Part shown: in pieces, positions 1 through 8,264 of the stretch
How positions within the stretch are numbered: the first letter of the stretch is position 1
How the letters are laid out: each line of letters begins with the position of its first letter
Assembly (NCBI RefSeq): GCF_030316855.1
Contig: NZ_JASZYR010000003.1
Location: forward strand, 310,001 to 374,000
DNA: 64,000 bases
Source: Variovorax sp. J22P240
GTDB taxonomy: Bacteria; Pseudomonadota; Gammaproteobacteria; Burkholderiales; Burkholderiaceae_C
Direction of reading: 5' to 3'
Made by a program: the position numbers and the translations under genes
The notes under the pieces: generated by a model
Databases searched by the model: none
What the model was told of the DNA's origin: nothing
Seen by the model: only the letters and a program-made list of their open reading frames with translations

Positions 1-1142
1 ATCATGGTGTTCGAGATGCCGTAGGCGTCGACGGTGACGCCCCCAAGCAGGGCGCCCGAAGCAATCGCCACCTGGAATCCGCTCACGAGCAGCGCTTGTC
101 CGGCCTCGGGTGCGTCGGGCACGGCCTCCAGCATCCAACCGGTGAGGGCGACCGGGATCAGCCCGAAGGCCACACCCCAGATGGCGACCACCGCGCCGCC
201 TGCCATGAAGCCGGTACCGAGCAAGGTCGACAGCAACAGCGCCGCCGCCAACAGCATGGCCGCCAGCAGCGTCGCGGTGCGCACGCTGCGCGCCACGAGG
301 CTTCCGCCGATGAAGGTGCCGACGAAGCCGGCCGCGCCGTAGGTCAGCAGCAACGCCGTCACGGCGCCCGGGCCGAGGCCGAACACTTGCTGCAGCAGCG
401 GCTTGAGGTACGTGTAAGCCCCGAAGTGCCCGGCGATGAGGAAGAGCACGGTCAGCAGCCCGACCTGTGCCATGCGTCGCGTCAGCGGCGTGAGCAGGTC
501 GCGCGGCTGGATGGCACGGGCCGGCGGCATCGCGGGCAGCAACCACATCTGCACCAGCAGCACGCCGGCCGCCAGCAGGCCGGTCACGCCGAAGGCGGCG
601 CGCCAGCCGGCAATGTTGCCGACCAGCGCGCCAGCTGGCACGCCGAACACGGTGGCGACCGAAATGCCTGCGAGCACGAGCGACATGGCCCGCGCCTGTG
701 AGGCCGCCGGCACCAATTGAGTGGCGGCGCTCGGCGCGAAGGTCCAGAAGCCGCCGACGCACAGGCCCAGGAGAAGGCGGGCGACAAGCATGGTGGCGAA
801 GTTGGGTGCAAAGGCGGCGAGCAGGTTCGACGCCACCAGCAGCGCGGTGAGCCACACCATCACGGTGCGCCGGTCGAGCCGGCCAGAGGCGACGATCAAT
901 GCCGGCCCCGCGAAGGCGGCGAGCACGCCCGGCATCGTGACCATGAGGCCGGCCGTCCCATCGGACACCTGGAGGCCGCTCCCGATGTCGGTCAGCAGTC
1001 CGATCGGCAGGAATTCGGTCGTGACCATGGCGAAGGTGCCGACAGCGATGGAGCCGACCGCGAGCCAGGCGGATCGCGGCGTGTGGGTGATTTCGATTCG
1101 GGGTGGCAGCGCATCGGCGCAGGTCGTGCAGGGTGCGTTCAT
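1..1142 (-). CDS. MFS transporter, DHA1/SotB-like exporter (3' end cut by window edge)
   Basis: Major facilitator superfamily membrane protein, probably an exporter. The frame starts with ATG at 1142 (MNAPCTTCADALPP) and runs without a stop to base 1, so about 380 residues are present and the C-terminus is missing. After a short N-terminal tail, the first membrane segment contains VTTEFLPIGLL, typical of the AraJ/SotB/YdhP drug and sugar efflux branch, followed by a loop with RLDRRTVMV, like the MFS loop 2-3 motif. Alternating hydrophobic stretches continue to the edge. The substrate cannot be told from sequence. The next gene is divergent, and 281 bases separate the two. Confidence 0.85.
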   Translation of the reverse strand, partial: MNAPCTTCADALPPRIEITHTPRSAWLAVGSIAVGTFAMVTTEFLPIGLLTDIGSGLQVSDGTAGLMVTMPGVLAAFAGPALIVASGRLDRRTVMVWLTALLVASNLLAAFAPNFATMLVARLLLGLCVGGFWTFAPSAATQLVPAASQARAMSLVLAGISVATVFGVPAGALVGNIAGWRAAFGVTGLLAAGVLLVQMWLLPAMPPARAIQPRDLLTPLTRRMAQVGLLTVLFLIAGHFGAYTYLKPLLQQVFGLGPGAVTALLLTYGAAGFVGTFIGGSLVARSVRTATLLAAMLLAAALLLSTLLGTGFMAGGAVVAIWGVAFGLIPVALTGWMLEAVPDAPEAGQALLVSGFQVAIASGALLGGVTVDAYGISNTM

Positions 1143-1423
1143 CGAAGGTCGTCCTGGAAAAGGCCGCTGGCGGCACATGCGCCGGCGGCTTCGTTGGGGA
1201 GGCACGGAGTTTGGAGGCGGATCGACGGTTGCGAAGGACGCTCCGGGAACATCTCAATTTCCGCTTTGCCAACAATTGGAAAACGCCGTTGCTTATGCGT
1301 TTTTCGATACCGCCGGCTGCGCGGCGCGTCGAGAATCCGCGTAAACGCTATTCCTAGCCCGACTCTTGCTAAGCAAAATCAGCGGCGGCCAGACGCCACT
1401 TTCGAGCAAGAGGACAGCACAGC
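1143..1423. other. Intergenic region between divergent genes
   Basis: 281 bases between the MFS gene and the first secreted paralogue, with no convincing ORF. The half next to the paralogue ends in an AGAGGA ribosome-binding site. Its leader (TTCGAGCAAGAGGACAGCAC) resembles the leader of the second paralogue at about 1983-2003, so the duplication appears to have included it. A promoter for each direction is expected, but I could not assign -35/-10 boxes with confidence. Confidence 0.4.
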
Positions 1424-1918
1424 ATGAACCCGATCCGGTTTTGGGGGCCCGTGGCGGCCCTGGCGATCTTTGGCGCACTCGCCCCAGCCCATGCGCTGAC
1501 CAACCCGCCCATCCAGACAGCCCAGGGCATCGAGTACATGTGCGGCGGAAAAAGCAGCGAAGAGGCCGCCTTCATGCAGACCGTCTCGCCACGCTGGGCC
1601 GCCACGCTCGAGTTCGGTGTCAGCCGGGCGAAGCCCGGCAACTTCCCCTCCGACGTGAAGGTTTCGGTGCGCGAGCGGTACACGGGCAGGCCGATCATGG
1701 AAGCCTCGACTGGCGCGCCCTTCATGCTCGCGCGGCTCGAACCCGGCGCCTACGAGGTCGAGGCCTCGATGGGCGGCGTCACGCTCAGGCAGCCGCTGGT
1801 GGTGTTCAACGGCATGGCCTCCAAAGCGGTCTTCGTGTGGCCGTCGAATGTCGATTTCGCCGCGACGATGGGCCTGCCTCGGCCCGAGCAACAGGCTTCG
1901 GTCCAAACCGGGGACTGA
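1424..1918 (+). CDS. Secreted hypothetical protein, tandem paralogue 1
   Basis: 164 residues, function unknown. An N-terminal signal peptide (MNPIRFWGPVAALAIFGALA, cleavage likely after AHA) predicts export to the periplasm. The mature part begins TNPPIQTAQGIEYMCGG and ends in a predicted beta-rich domain with YEVEASMGGVTLRQPLVV, which looks like a carboxypeptidase-regulatory/Ig-like fold (weak inference). The next gene encodes a clear paralogue sharing NPPI, EYM-GG-SS-EA, PRW-AT-EF, ARL-PG-YEVEA and FVWP. A cysteine in the EYMCGG motif is serine in the paralogue. The AGAGGA site lies eight bases before the ATG. No enzyme motif is visible. Confidence 0.8.
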   Translation: MNPIRFWGPVAALAIFGALAPAHALTNPPIQTAQGIEYMCGGKSSEEAAFMQTVSPRWAATLEFGVSRAKPGNFPSDVKVSVRERYTGRPIMEASTGAPFMLARLEPGAYEVEASMGGVTLRQPLVVFNGMASKAVFVWPSNVDFAATMGLPRPEQQASVQTGD

Positions 1919-2003
1919 GCCTTCCAGATCAGGTTCTCCTAAGACTTGCTGCGGATAGTGGTCGCGTGAACTCTTCACGCCCCTTCGAGCAAAGGACACA
2001 GCG

Positions 2004-2465
2004 ATGAGAACTCAGCGGATCTGGCAGCCCGCAGCTGCCTTCGCCATCGGCAGCGCGTCACTTTTCGGTGCATGGTCGGCGCATGCCGTCTACAACCCGC
2101 CCATTCACATGGCGAATGGCGTCGAATACATGAGCGGCGGCGCCAGCAGCGACGAGGCAGAGTTGATGGAGACGGTCGCCCCTCGATGGCCGGCCACTTT
2201 CGAGTTCTCGATCCGGGACAGCAAGCGCTCGGATTTCGCAGGCGTTGTGCTGGTGACGGTGCGAAATTCCGCTGGCGAGCCGGTGCTGAGCCGCGTTGTC
2301 GCCGATGGTCCGTTCATGGTGGCGCGTCTCGACCCGGGCCGCTATGAAGTCGAAGCCACGCTCGCGGGGCAGACCCTGAGGCAGCAGGTGGAGATCCTCG
2401 CGGGCAGCGGCACGCGCGCACTTTTTGTGTGGCCGGCGGGGACGAGCGTCAGCGCGCATTCCTGA
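2004..2465 (+). CDS. Secreted hypothetical protein, tandem paralogue 2
   Basis: 153 residues, function unknown. A signal peptide (about residues 1-28, ending SAHA) precedes YNPPIHMANGVEYMSGG. It is colinear with the preceding gene over its whole length, with the same spacing of the EYM-GG-SS-EA and ARL-PG-YEVEA blocks and the same FVWPAG-like end. The leader TTCGAGCAAAGGACACAGCG also matches the leader of copy 1, so this is a tandem duplication that includes the ribosome-binding site. The two genes lie 85 bases apart and are probably co-transcribed. Confidence 0.8.
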   Translation: MRTQRIWQPAAAFAIGSASLFGAWSAHAVYNPPIHMANGVEYMSGGASSDEAELMETVAPRWPATFEFSIRDSKRSDFAGVVLVTVRNSAGEPVLSRVVADGPFMVARLDPGRYEVEATLAGQTLRQQVEILAGSGTRALFVWPAGTSVSAHS

Positions 2466-2565
2466 GGACCAAAATTAGGCGCCGTCAGGGTGGCATGCAC
2501 CTTGAATGTCGAGCGTATCGCTCGCACATGGTGTGTCCGGGCGCGTGCCCGTCCTCAAGGCCCCG

Positions 2566-3747
2566 ATGCCGCTTCGTCCCCTGATCGTTCTCACCGCCTT
2601 GCTGCACGTCTATATCGGACTGCGGCTGCTGCCTTCGCTGACGGCCTCGGCGGGCGGCTGGTGGCTGCTGCTGGCAGCGCTGGTTGTGTCGGCCGTGACC
2701 ATGCCCCTGCCATTCGTCGGCGCGCGCTCCGGGCGCCGCCAGTTCGCTGACGGATGGAAATGGATCGGCTTGCTGAGCATGGGCTGGTTCTCGTCGATGT
2801 TCGGCCTCACGCTGGTGCGCGATGCGGGCCTGTTTCTGGCGTCGCTGGCATCGCTTGCGCTCGGCATGACGATCGACTGGCCGCGTTGGCGGGCCGCCAG
2901 CGCCGCCGCGGCGCCGCTGCTGGCCACGGCGATCACGCTGGTCGGCTTCCTCAACGCACGGCGCACGGCTGGCGTGGTGCGCGTCGACGTGCCGATCCGT
3001 AACCTGCCTTCGGCGCTGGATGGCTTCACGATCGCACAGCTCAGCGACATCCACGTCGGGCAGACGATCAAGCGCGGCTACATCCAGCGCATCGTCGATG
3101 CGGTCAATGAGCTCGGTGCCGACATGGTGGCGATCACGGGCGACCTGGTCGACGGCACGGTGCAGGAACTCCGCGAGCACATCGCACCCCTCGCGGGGCT
3201 TCGCGCGCGGCACGGTACCTTCGTGGTGACGGGCAACCACGAGTACTACGCTGGCGCGCATGCGTGGATCGCCGAATTGCGCCGGCTCGGCCTGCGCGTG
3301 CTGCTCAACGAGCACGTGGTGCTCCAGACGCGCAATGTGAAGGGCGCGCAGACCGACGAGGAGGTGTTGGAAAGCGCCCTCGTGGTGGCCGGCGTCACCG
3401 ACTACACCGCAGTGCATTTCGATGCGGCGCACGCGAGCGATCCGCACGGTGCGCTGCACGACGCGCCCCCGCTGGTGCACACGCGAGTACTGCTGGCGCA
3501 CCAGCCGCGCAGCGCGCCCGCCGCAGCCGATGCCGGCTACCACCTGCAGTTGTCGGGCCATACGCACGGCGGCCAGTTCTTTCCGTGGAATCTATTCGTG
3601 CCGCTGCAGCAGCCCTTCACCGCGGGGCTGCACAAGCTGCGCAACATGTGGGTCTATACGAGCCGGGGCACCGGCTACTGGGGGCCGCCGAAGCGCTTCG
3701 GCGCACCGTCGGAGATCACCTTGCTGCGCTTGGTTGCGGCGAGCTGA
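2566..3747 (+). CDS. Membrane-anchored metallophosphoesterase (YkuE/YaeI-like)
   Basis: Calcineurin-like metallophosphoesterase of about 393 residues. Four hydrophobic segments fill roughly residues 5-130 and place the catalytic domain at the membrane. The catalytic domain shows the full metal-binding set in order: QLSDIHVG (about 160), GDLVDG (190), GNHEYY (222), LAHQP (310) and SGHTHGGQF (330). Relatives of this layout hydrolyse phosphoesters such as UDP-diacylglucosamine or other lipid phosphates; the substrate here is not known. An upstream in-frame start at 2506 would add 20 polar residues before the first membrane helix, so the ATG at 2566 (MPLRPLIVL) is preferred. Confidence 0.88.
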   Translation: MPLRPLIVLTALLHVYIGLRLLPSLTASAGGWWLLLAALVVSAVTMPLPFVGARSGRRQFADGWKWIGLLSMGWFSSMFGLTLVRDAGLFLASLASLALGMTIDWPRWRAASAAAAPLLATAITLVGFLNARRTAGVVRVDVPIRNLPSALDGFTIAQLSDIHVGQTIKRGYIQRIVDAVNELGADMVAITGDLVDGTVQELREHIAPLAGLRARHGTFVVTGNHEYYAGAHAWIAELRRLGLRVLLNEHVVLQTRNVKGAQTDEEVLESALVVAGVTDYTAVHFDAAHASDPHGALHDAPPLVHTRVLLAHQPRSAPAAADAGYHLQLSGHTHGGQFFPWNLFVPLQQPFTAGLHKLRNMWVYTSRGTGYWGPPKRFGAPSEITLLRLVAAS

Positions 3748-3939
3748 GCTCAGGCCGGCTTGATGTTGCGCGCTGCGCGCTCGTTGAGCGCATCGTAGTG
3801 GCGCAGCGCATGCACGATCTCGCCGGCTCGATGGGCGCGTTCGGAAATCCGCATGCGCCAATGCTGGCAAGCCTCGCGATACGCGAAGCCTATTAGTCGA
3901 CGATTTCTTCTGGCGCGGGCCCGGGCCCGCGCCGCGGCA
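3748..3939. other. Convergent intergenic region with possible gene relic
   Basis: 192 bases between the ends of two convergent genes. On the minus strand an open stretch from 3953 to 3750 encodes a protein-like C-terminus (ACQHWRMRISERAHRAGEIV ... NIKPA, stop at 3750-3752). Upstream in that frame is a stop at 3954 and there is no start except an internal ATG, so it is either a 34-residue ORF or the tail of a lost gene. The region also carries the 22-base palindrome listed separately. Confidence 0.3.
3912..3933. terminator. Perfect 22-base GC palindrome between convergent genes
   Basis: The half-site GGCGCGGGCCC is followed at once by its exact reverse complement, giving a perfect 22-base palindrome six bases beyond the phasin stop. 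No T-run follows, so it is not a textbook intrinsic terminator. Its position between two convergent ends suggests transcript-end stabilisation or a two-way stop (inference). Confidence 0.4.
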
Positions 3940-4440
3940 TCAGGTTTCTTGCGTCAGGGCCAACCGGCGCGCGTTCGAAGTCGCCTTGGCGTGGATGGGC
4001 TTGAGGCCCCGTTGCACGATGCGCGCACTGGCGCTGCTCAACTGGCTCACCGCGGCGGCGGAGCGCGTGGCGGCCGTGCCGAAGGCTTCGGCATGCGTCA
4101 TGGCCTGCGCTGGCGTTGTGCTCGTGGCAAGCGAGAAGAGGGCCACGCCACCGCCGAGCCAGTGTTTGACCACGCGCTGGATGAGCGTGAACTGGGTAGT
4201 GTGAAGCTGATTCGCCATGGCGGCACCGGATTCGCCCACGGCCGCGAGTTTTTCGTGACCCATGAGCTGAAATTCGGCAATATCGCCATCACTGGGAGAG
4301 AGGCCCGCTTTCGCGATGCGCTCGGTGCGCATCTGGATGACGGAGCCGGATGACAGGAGCATCTCGTTGGTCTTGACTACGACGTCCGCCCACAACATGA
4401 GCGGGTTGAAGAAGCGCGGGGAAGAGAAGCTGGGAGTCAT
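3940..4440 (-). CDS. Polyhydroxyalkanoate granule-associated phasin-like protein
   Basis: 166 residues from ATG 4440 (MTPSFSSPRFFNPLMLWAD). The N-terminal part (PLMLWADVVVKTNEMLLSSG ... VIQMRTERIA) and the central GHEKLAAVGESGAAMANQ segment match the Burkholderiales family annotated as polyhydroxyalkanoate granule-associated phasins, which coat PHA storage granules. The rest is alanine-rich and helical, with SRS-like alanine/serine repeats and a basic tail. A longer frame beginning at 4530 adds 30 unlikely residues. There is no good Shine-Dalgarno at either start, so the start is uncertain. A second phasin lies at 46393-46875. Confidence 0.7.
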   Translation of the reverse strand: MTPSFSSPRFFNPLMLWADVVVKTNEMLLSSGSVIQMRTERIAKAGLSPSDGDIAEFQLMGHEKLAAVGESGAAMANQLHTTQFTLIQRVVKHWLGGGVALFSLATSTTPAQAMTHAEAFGTAATRSAAAVSQLSSASARIVQRGLKPIHAKATSNARRLALTQET

Positions 4441-4596
4441 GGAAGGGACTATAGGCGCCTGGCGTGCTCTTTGCTGCACTGCAACATCGATTGGTGATGC
4501 AGTCCTAGTTTTCGATGCGGCGACTGCCAACTTTGAGCGGGGACCAAAGCTAGAGATGCTTGTTACAAATAACTAACCTTGCGCAGGCAAAGTCGA

Positions 4597-5172
4597 ATGT
4601 CCAACTCATCGTCCTGCTCGAAGGCGCTCCTTTGCACGGGCTGCCTGTTGTTCTCGGTCGCCGCCGTTGCTCACCCCGCGGATCAGGCGCTCGGCGTCTA
4701 TCTCGAAGGAGGCGAGGCTCCGCATACCGAGGGCAACACGTCTTCGGTCACCGCCGGCATCGTCGTACCCTGGAGCCATCGAGAGCCTGCGGTCCCGCCG
4801 GGTGCGCTGACTTTCTACTGGGACTTCTTCCTGAGCACGTGGCGCGCGCCCGTGCCCAGCAGGCTCGAGAAGGACAGTTACACGCAAGCCGGCGTCATTG
4901 CCAATTGGCGCTGGCGCTTCGACCAGGGTGCATCCCCCTGGTTCGTCGAGGCAGGCGTCGGCGGCACGGTGATGGACAGCATCTATCGCACCGCCAGCCG
5001 CGAGTTCAGCACCACTTTCCAGTTCACTGAACAAGTGGGCGTGGGGCGCAACTTCGGAGCGCAGGGAGAACACGAACTGTCCTTTCGTGTCCAGCACTTT
5101 TCGAACGCCGGTATCAAGGAGCCGAATCCCGGCGAGAACTTCTATCGAGTGCGCTACCTTTATCGCTTCTGA
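4597..5172 (+). CDS. pagL: PagL-like lipid A 3-O-deacylase
   Basis: 191 residues. The signal peptide (CSKALLCTGCLLFSVAAVAH) leads into an outer-membrane beta-barrel of the acyloxyacyl hydrolase (PagL) family, which removes the 3-O acyl chain of lipid A. The C-terminal signature QHFSNAGIKEPNPGENFY holds the family's catalytic His-x-Ser pair and a Glu about a dozen residues later, and the protein ends in aromatic YRVRYLYRF, as expected of a terminal barrel strand. A TTG at 4579 in frame is less likely than the ATG at 4597. The preceding region (TTGTTACAAATAACTAACC) is AT-rich and probably holds the promoter. The gene converges on the next one. Confidence 0.85.
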   Translation: MSNSSSCSKALLCTGCLLFSVAAVAHPADQALGVYLEGGEAPHTEGNTSSVTAGIVVPWSHREPAVPPGALTFYWDFFLSTWRAPVPSRLEKDSYTQAGVIANWRWRFDQGASPWFVEAGVGGTVMDSIYRTASREFSTTFQFTEQVGVGRNFGAQGEHELSFRVQHFSNAGIKEPNPGENFYRVRYLYRF

Positions 5173-5186
5173 GTTCGCTGATTCGA

Positions 5187-5915
5187 TCACTGGCTGCGTG
5201 CATCGGAAGGCCGCTGTGCTTGCGGCCGCGCCATGCACTGAGGTCGCGCGGGGTTGAAGGCCTGGCGATAGCGCGCGAGCAGGGCATCCGCGTCGATCGC
5301 ATCCCGCGCCATCTCCTGGTGCCGAATGCCCAGGCCGAACTCGAGGGCTTCGCCATTCCAGCGCACGCTGCGTTCCGGCGTGAGGATGGCCCATCGCAGA
5401 TGCGCGAGGCGGCGCGCAAAGAAGGGCGCGACCGCCTCGGCAATGTGGTGATCCGGCTTGAACCAGGCGATGTGCAATGGCTCGGCGCCAGCGCCTTCAT
5501 CCATGGCCTTGAAGCGGATCAGTGATTTCATCTTCTGGATGTCGCGGCGCACGGCCTGGGCCATGTGCAGGGCGCGCATGCGGTCGGAGTCGAGCGGGTT
5601 GCGACGCAGGTCCGGTTCATGCACGAGGCGCCACAACAGCCGGTAGAGCAGCACGAAGCGTGTCGGATCGTTATGAAGGATGACCGTGTCGCACAGCGAC
5701 AGGAAGGAGCGGGGCAGGAAAAGATTCGTGGCGGCATGCGTGTCGCGCGCATCGGTCAAGGCCGTGCAGGCGCTTTTCGTCATCCAGTCGGCACCGGCTT
5801 CGGCGTGCCACTGCGTGTCCTCGGGCGGCACCAGGCCTGCGAGCAATGCGCGGGCTTCACGGCGAAAGCCCGGCAAATCGATCTCGCCCGAGAGAGTGAC
5901 GGTGTGCTGCGACAT
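5187..5915 (-). CDS. Stand-alone DUF4130 (UdgX N-terminal half / TIGR03915-like) protein
   Basis: 242 residues from ATG 5915 (MSQHTVTLSGEIDLPGFRRE). It matches the family called 'probable DNA metabolism protein', which occurs alone beside a radical SAM protein or fused in front of a UdgX-type uracil-DNA glycosylase. Recognisable blocks are FRREARALLAG, RRDIQKMKSLIRFK, EPLHIAWFKPDHHI-E--APFFA-R and ILTPERSVRWNGEALEFG. The usual C-terminal glycosylase domain is absent: the protein ends 24 residues after RQAFNPARP. Neither the radical SAM partner nor a glycosylase gene is nearby. A longer frame to 6059 is rejected because it adds low-complexity residues before the conserved start. The role in DNA repair is inferred from the family only. 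Confidence 0.78.
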   Translation of the reverse strand: MSQHTVTLSGEIDLPGFRREARALLAGLVPPEDTQWHAEAGADWMTKSACTALTDARDTHAATNLFLPRSFLSLCDTVILHNDPTRFVLLYRLLWRLVHEPDLRRNPLDSDRMRALHMAQAVRRDIQKMKSLIRFKAMDEGAGAEPLHIAWFKPDHHIAEAVAPFFARRLAHLRWAILTPERSVRWNGEALEFGLGIRHQEMARDAIDADALLARYRQAFNPARPQCMARPQAQRPSDARSQ

Positions 5916-6015
5916 GAGCGCTAACTTAGGTCGCCGCCCTTGTGAGGCCTGTAGGCCTTCAGGCGATAAAGGAGGAGGCCTGCGCTGGCGCGACCTTATC
6001 CGACAGCACGCAGCG

Positions 6016-7017
6016 TCAGGCTTGGGGAGCTGGAGCCGTCTTGCGCAGCCGCTTGGCACGCAGCTCGGTCACCACGTAGAAGAGGCTCGCGACGATGAGC
6101 GGTAGCAGGTAGTAGATTGCGCGGTAGGCAAGCAGCGCACCGAGCAGCTTCTCCTGGGGCACGCGGTGCGACAGCAGCGCGATGAACACCGCTTCGAGCA
6201 CGCCGAGCCCGCCCGGCACGTGCGTGATGACGCCGGCCACGGCGGCGACCAGGAAGACTGCGAGCACCGTGGGGTAGGCCAGTTGTTGCTGCAGGAGGAA
6301 CCAGATCACCCCACCGATCAGGCACCAGTTGCCGCAGGACATCGCGAGCTGAAGCAACGCGATGCGCAGCGGCGGCGTGTCCAGTTCCTGGTTGCGGATG
6401 CGCCAGGTGTGCTCGCGCGCGATCGCGCAAAGGGCGAGGTACGCGACCCCCACCAGCAACAGGGCCGCGCCGAGGAGGCGCAGGCCGCCGCCGTCGATCT
6501 TCCAGTCGGGCGGCAGGCCCATGGGCCAGAAGCAGAAAGCCGCGCCGGCGACGACGAAGTAGCCGAACCAGTTGGTCAGCATGCTGAAGCCGAGCACGCG
6601 CGTGATGGTGTTGTTGTCGAGTCCCAGCCGCGAATAGAGCCGGTAGCGGAAAGCGACGCCGCCGACCAGCGAGCCCAGGTTGAGATTGAAGGCGTAGCTG
6701 ATGAAGGTGACGCCCATCACAGTTCCTGTCGCGAGCTTGTGCCCCGTCATGCGGCGGCCGAGCAGGTCGTAGGTGCTGTACAGCGCATGGCTGCCGATGG
6801 CAAGGAGGAGGGCGGCCAGCAGCATCGGCAGGGGAATCGCCCGCACCGAATCGAGCACGTCGCTCCAATCGATGGTTCGAGCCTGCCGCACGATCAGGAA
6901 GATGACGATCGCGAAGAAAAGCCATGCCGCGATGCGCTTCAGCCATTGCCACCAGGCGTTCGCCGGACGGGATGGCGGCTCGACGGCGCCCATGGCGGAA
7001 CCCCTGCTGCCGGCCAT
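6016..7017 (-). CDS. ybhN: YbhN-like lysylphosphatidylglycerol synthase-type membrane protein
   Basis: 333 residues, about eight membrane segments, in the UPF0104/YbhN (LPG-synthetase transmembrane) family. Landmarks are WLKRIAAWLFFAIVIFLIV (first helix), SYAFNLNLGSLVGGVAFRYR, and HVPGGLGVLEAVFIALL, the family's conserved late motif. The ATG at 7017 shares bases with the clsB stop (ATGA), which fixes the start and indicates translational coupling. It is the last of three genes in the E. coli order ybhP-clsB-ybhN, so a part in anionic phospholipid handling at the inner membrane is likely. Its exact reaction is not established. Confidence 0.85.
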   Translation of the reverse strand: MAGSRGSAMGAVEPPSRPANAWWQWLKRIAAWLFFAIVIFLIVRQARTIDWSDVLDSVRAIPLPMLLAALLLAIGSHALYSTYDLLGRRMTGHKLATGTVMGVTFISYAFNLNLGSLVGGVAFRYRLYSRLGLDNNTITRVLGFSMLTNWFGYFVVAGAAFCFWPMGLPPDWKIDGGGLRLLGAALLLVGVAYLALCAIAREHTWRIRNQELDTPPLRIALLQLAMSCGNWCLIGGVIWFLLQQQLAYPTVLAVFLVAAVAGVITHVPGGLGVLEAVFIALLSHRVPQEKLLGALLAYRAIYYLLPLIVASLFYVVTELRAKRLRKTAPAPQA

Positions 7018-8264
7018 CAGGCCGCGTCCGTCTGGGTCGCGCCGCCGCGCGCATCGGGCGCATCCAGTGGCTTCAGGCGCGGCGCGTGGCGCGGCAGCCA
7101 GCCCGCCCACGCCGGATACCAGCGCATCAGGTGGAAGATGAAAAAGCTGCGCACCAGCCGCCAGCCGCTCCATTCGGTCAGGTCGGAGGTCTCCACCTGC
7201 TTGCAGCTGTGTTGCATCAGGTGATCGAGCCGCTCCCACAGCACCTGCGTGAAGGCCTTGTCGCGCACGATCACGTTCGCCTCGAGGTTCAAGGACAGGC
7301 TCAGCGGGTCGAGGTTGCTCGATCCGACGGTGCTCCACTGTTCGTCAACCAGCGCGACCTTGCCGTGCAGCGGCCGTTCGCAGTACTCGTAGATGCGCAC
7401 GCCGGCATGCAGCAGGTGGTGGTACAGCATGCTGGCCGCCACCTTCACGATCGGCATGTCGGGCTCACCTTGCAGGATCAGCCGCACGTCGACCCCGCGT
7501 CGCGCCGCGCGCCGCATCTCCTTGATCAGCCGGTAGCCGGGGAAGAAGTACGCATTGGCGATGACGATGCGCTGCCGCGCGCTGCGGATGGCGGCGCGGT
7601 AGTGGCGCTCGATGTCGTTGGTGTGCCGGCGGTTGTCGCGCGTCACGAACTGGGCCTCGGCCTCACCCGCGGGTCCGTTGTGTTCGTGCGTGGCCTTCAG
7701 GCGGCGCCGGAACCAGCCCGGCCCCTTGCCGCCGACTGCGATGGCGTGCAGCACGAAGCGATGGATTTCCGAGACGATGGGTCCGGCAAGCTCCACGGCG
7801 TAGTCCTGCTTGGCCTTGGGGCCGAAGTCCATCAGATGGTCGGCCGAGTAGTTGATGCCGCCCACGAAGGCGAGCGAGCCGTCGATCACTACGATCTTGC
7901 GGTGCATGCGGCGGAAGGCATTGAGCCTCTGGCCGAAGAGGCGCTCGCCCGGATCGAAGACGCGTACCTTGACCCCGGCCGAGGTCAGCCCGCTGATGAA
8001 CTCCGGCGACAGGTCGGGCGACCCGAAGCCGTCGATCATCAGATCGACTTTCACGCCCCGCTGTGCTGCTGCTCGCATGGCCTCGTGGAGCTGGGTGCCG
8101 ACCTTGTCCTCGAAGAGGATGAAGGTCTCGATGACCACCTCGCGCCGTGCCTCGCGAATGGCCTCGAACACGCGCGGGAAGAACTCCTCGCCGTTCTCCA
8201 GCAGATCGATTCGGTTGCCGCCGATCCATCGCTGGTGGCCGTTGGGTATTTCAGAGATGCTCAT
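7017..8264 (-). CDS. clsB: Cardiolipin synthase B-type phospholipase D family protein
   Basis: 415 residues with two HKD (HxKxxxxD) catalytic motifs: [16 protein letters not shown] near residue 120 and [18 protein letters not shown] near 300. The pair marks the phospholipase D superfamily, and the overall layout without N-terminal membrane helices fits ClsB rather than ClsA. ClsB makes cardiolipin from phosphatidylglycerol and related lipids at the inner membrane. Its start codon overlaps the ybhP stop and its stop overlaps the ybhN start, both as ATGA, so the three genes form one coupled operon. The C-terminus ([14 protein letters not shown]) is amphipathic and may bind the membrane. Confidence 0.92.
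   Translation of the reverse strand: MSISEIPNGHQRWIGGNRIDLLENGEEFFPRVFEAIREARREVVIETFILFEDKVGTQLHEAMRAAAQRGVKVDLMIDGFGSPDLSPEFISGLTSAGVKVRVFDPGERLFGQRLNAFRRMHRKIVVIDGSLAFVGGINYSADHLMDFGPKAKQDYAVELAGPIVSEIHRFVLHAIAVGGKGPGWFRRRLKATHEHNGPAGEAEAQFVTRDNRRHTNDIERHYRAAIRSARQRIVIANAYFFPGYRLIKEMRRAARRGVDVRLILQGEPDMPIVKVAASMLYHHLLHAGVRIYEYCERPLHGKVALVDEQWSTVGSSNLDPLSLSLNLEANVIVRDKAFTQVLWERLDHLMQHSCKQVETSDLTEWSGWRLVRSFFIFHLMRWYPAWAGWLPRHAPRLKPLDAPDARGGATQTDAA

Noticed and set aside
3304..3325. GAGCACGTGGTGCTC palindrome inside the metallophosphoesterase gene, considered as a ParB/CACGTG site
   Set aside because: Lacks the TGTT/AACA ends of parS and is plausible as normal coding sequence.
5928..5996. 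Inverted repeat AGGTCGC / GCGACCT with AGGCCT copies upstream of the DUF4130 gene
   Set aside because: Arms of seven bases, 55 bases apart, in GC-rich DNA; likely by chance.
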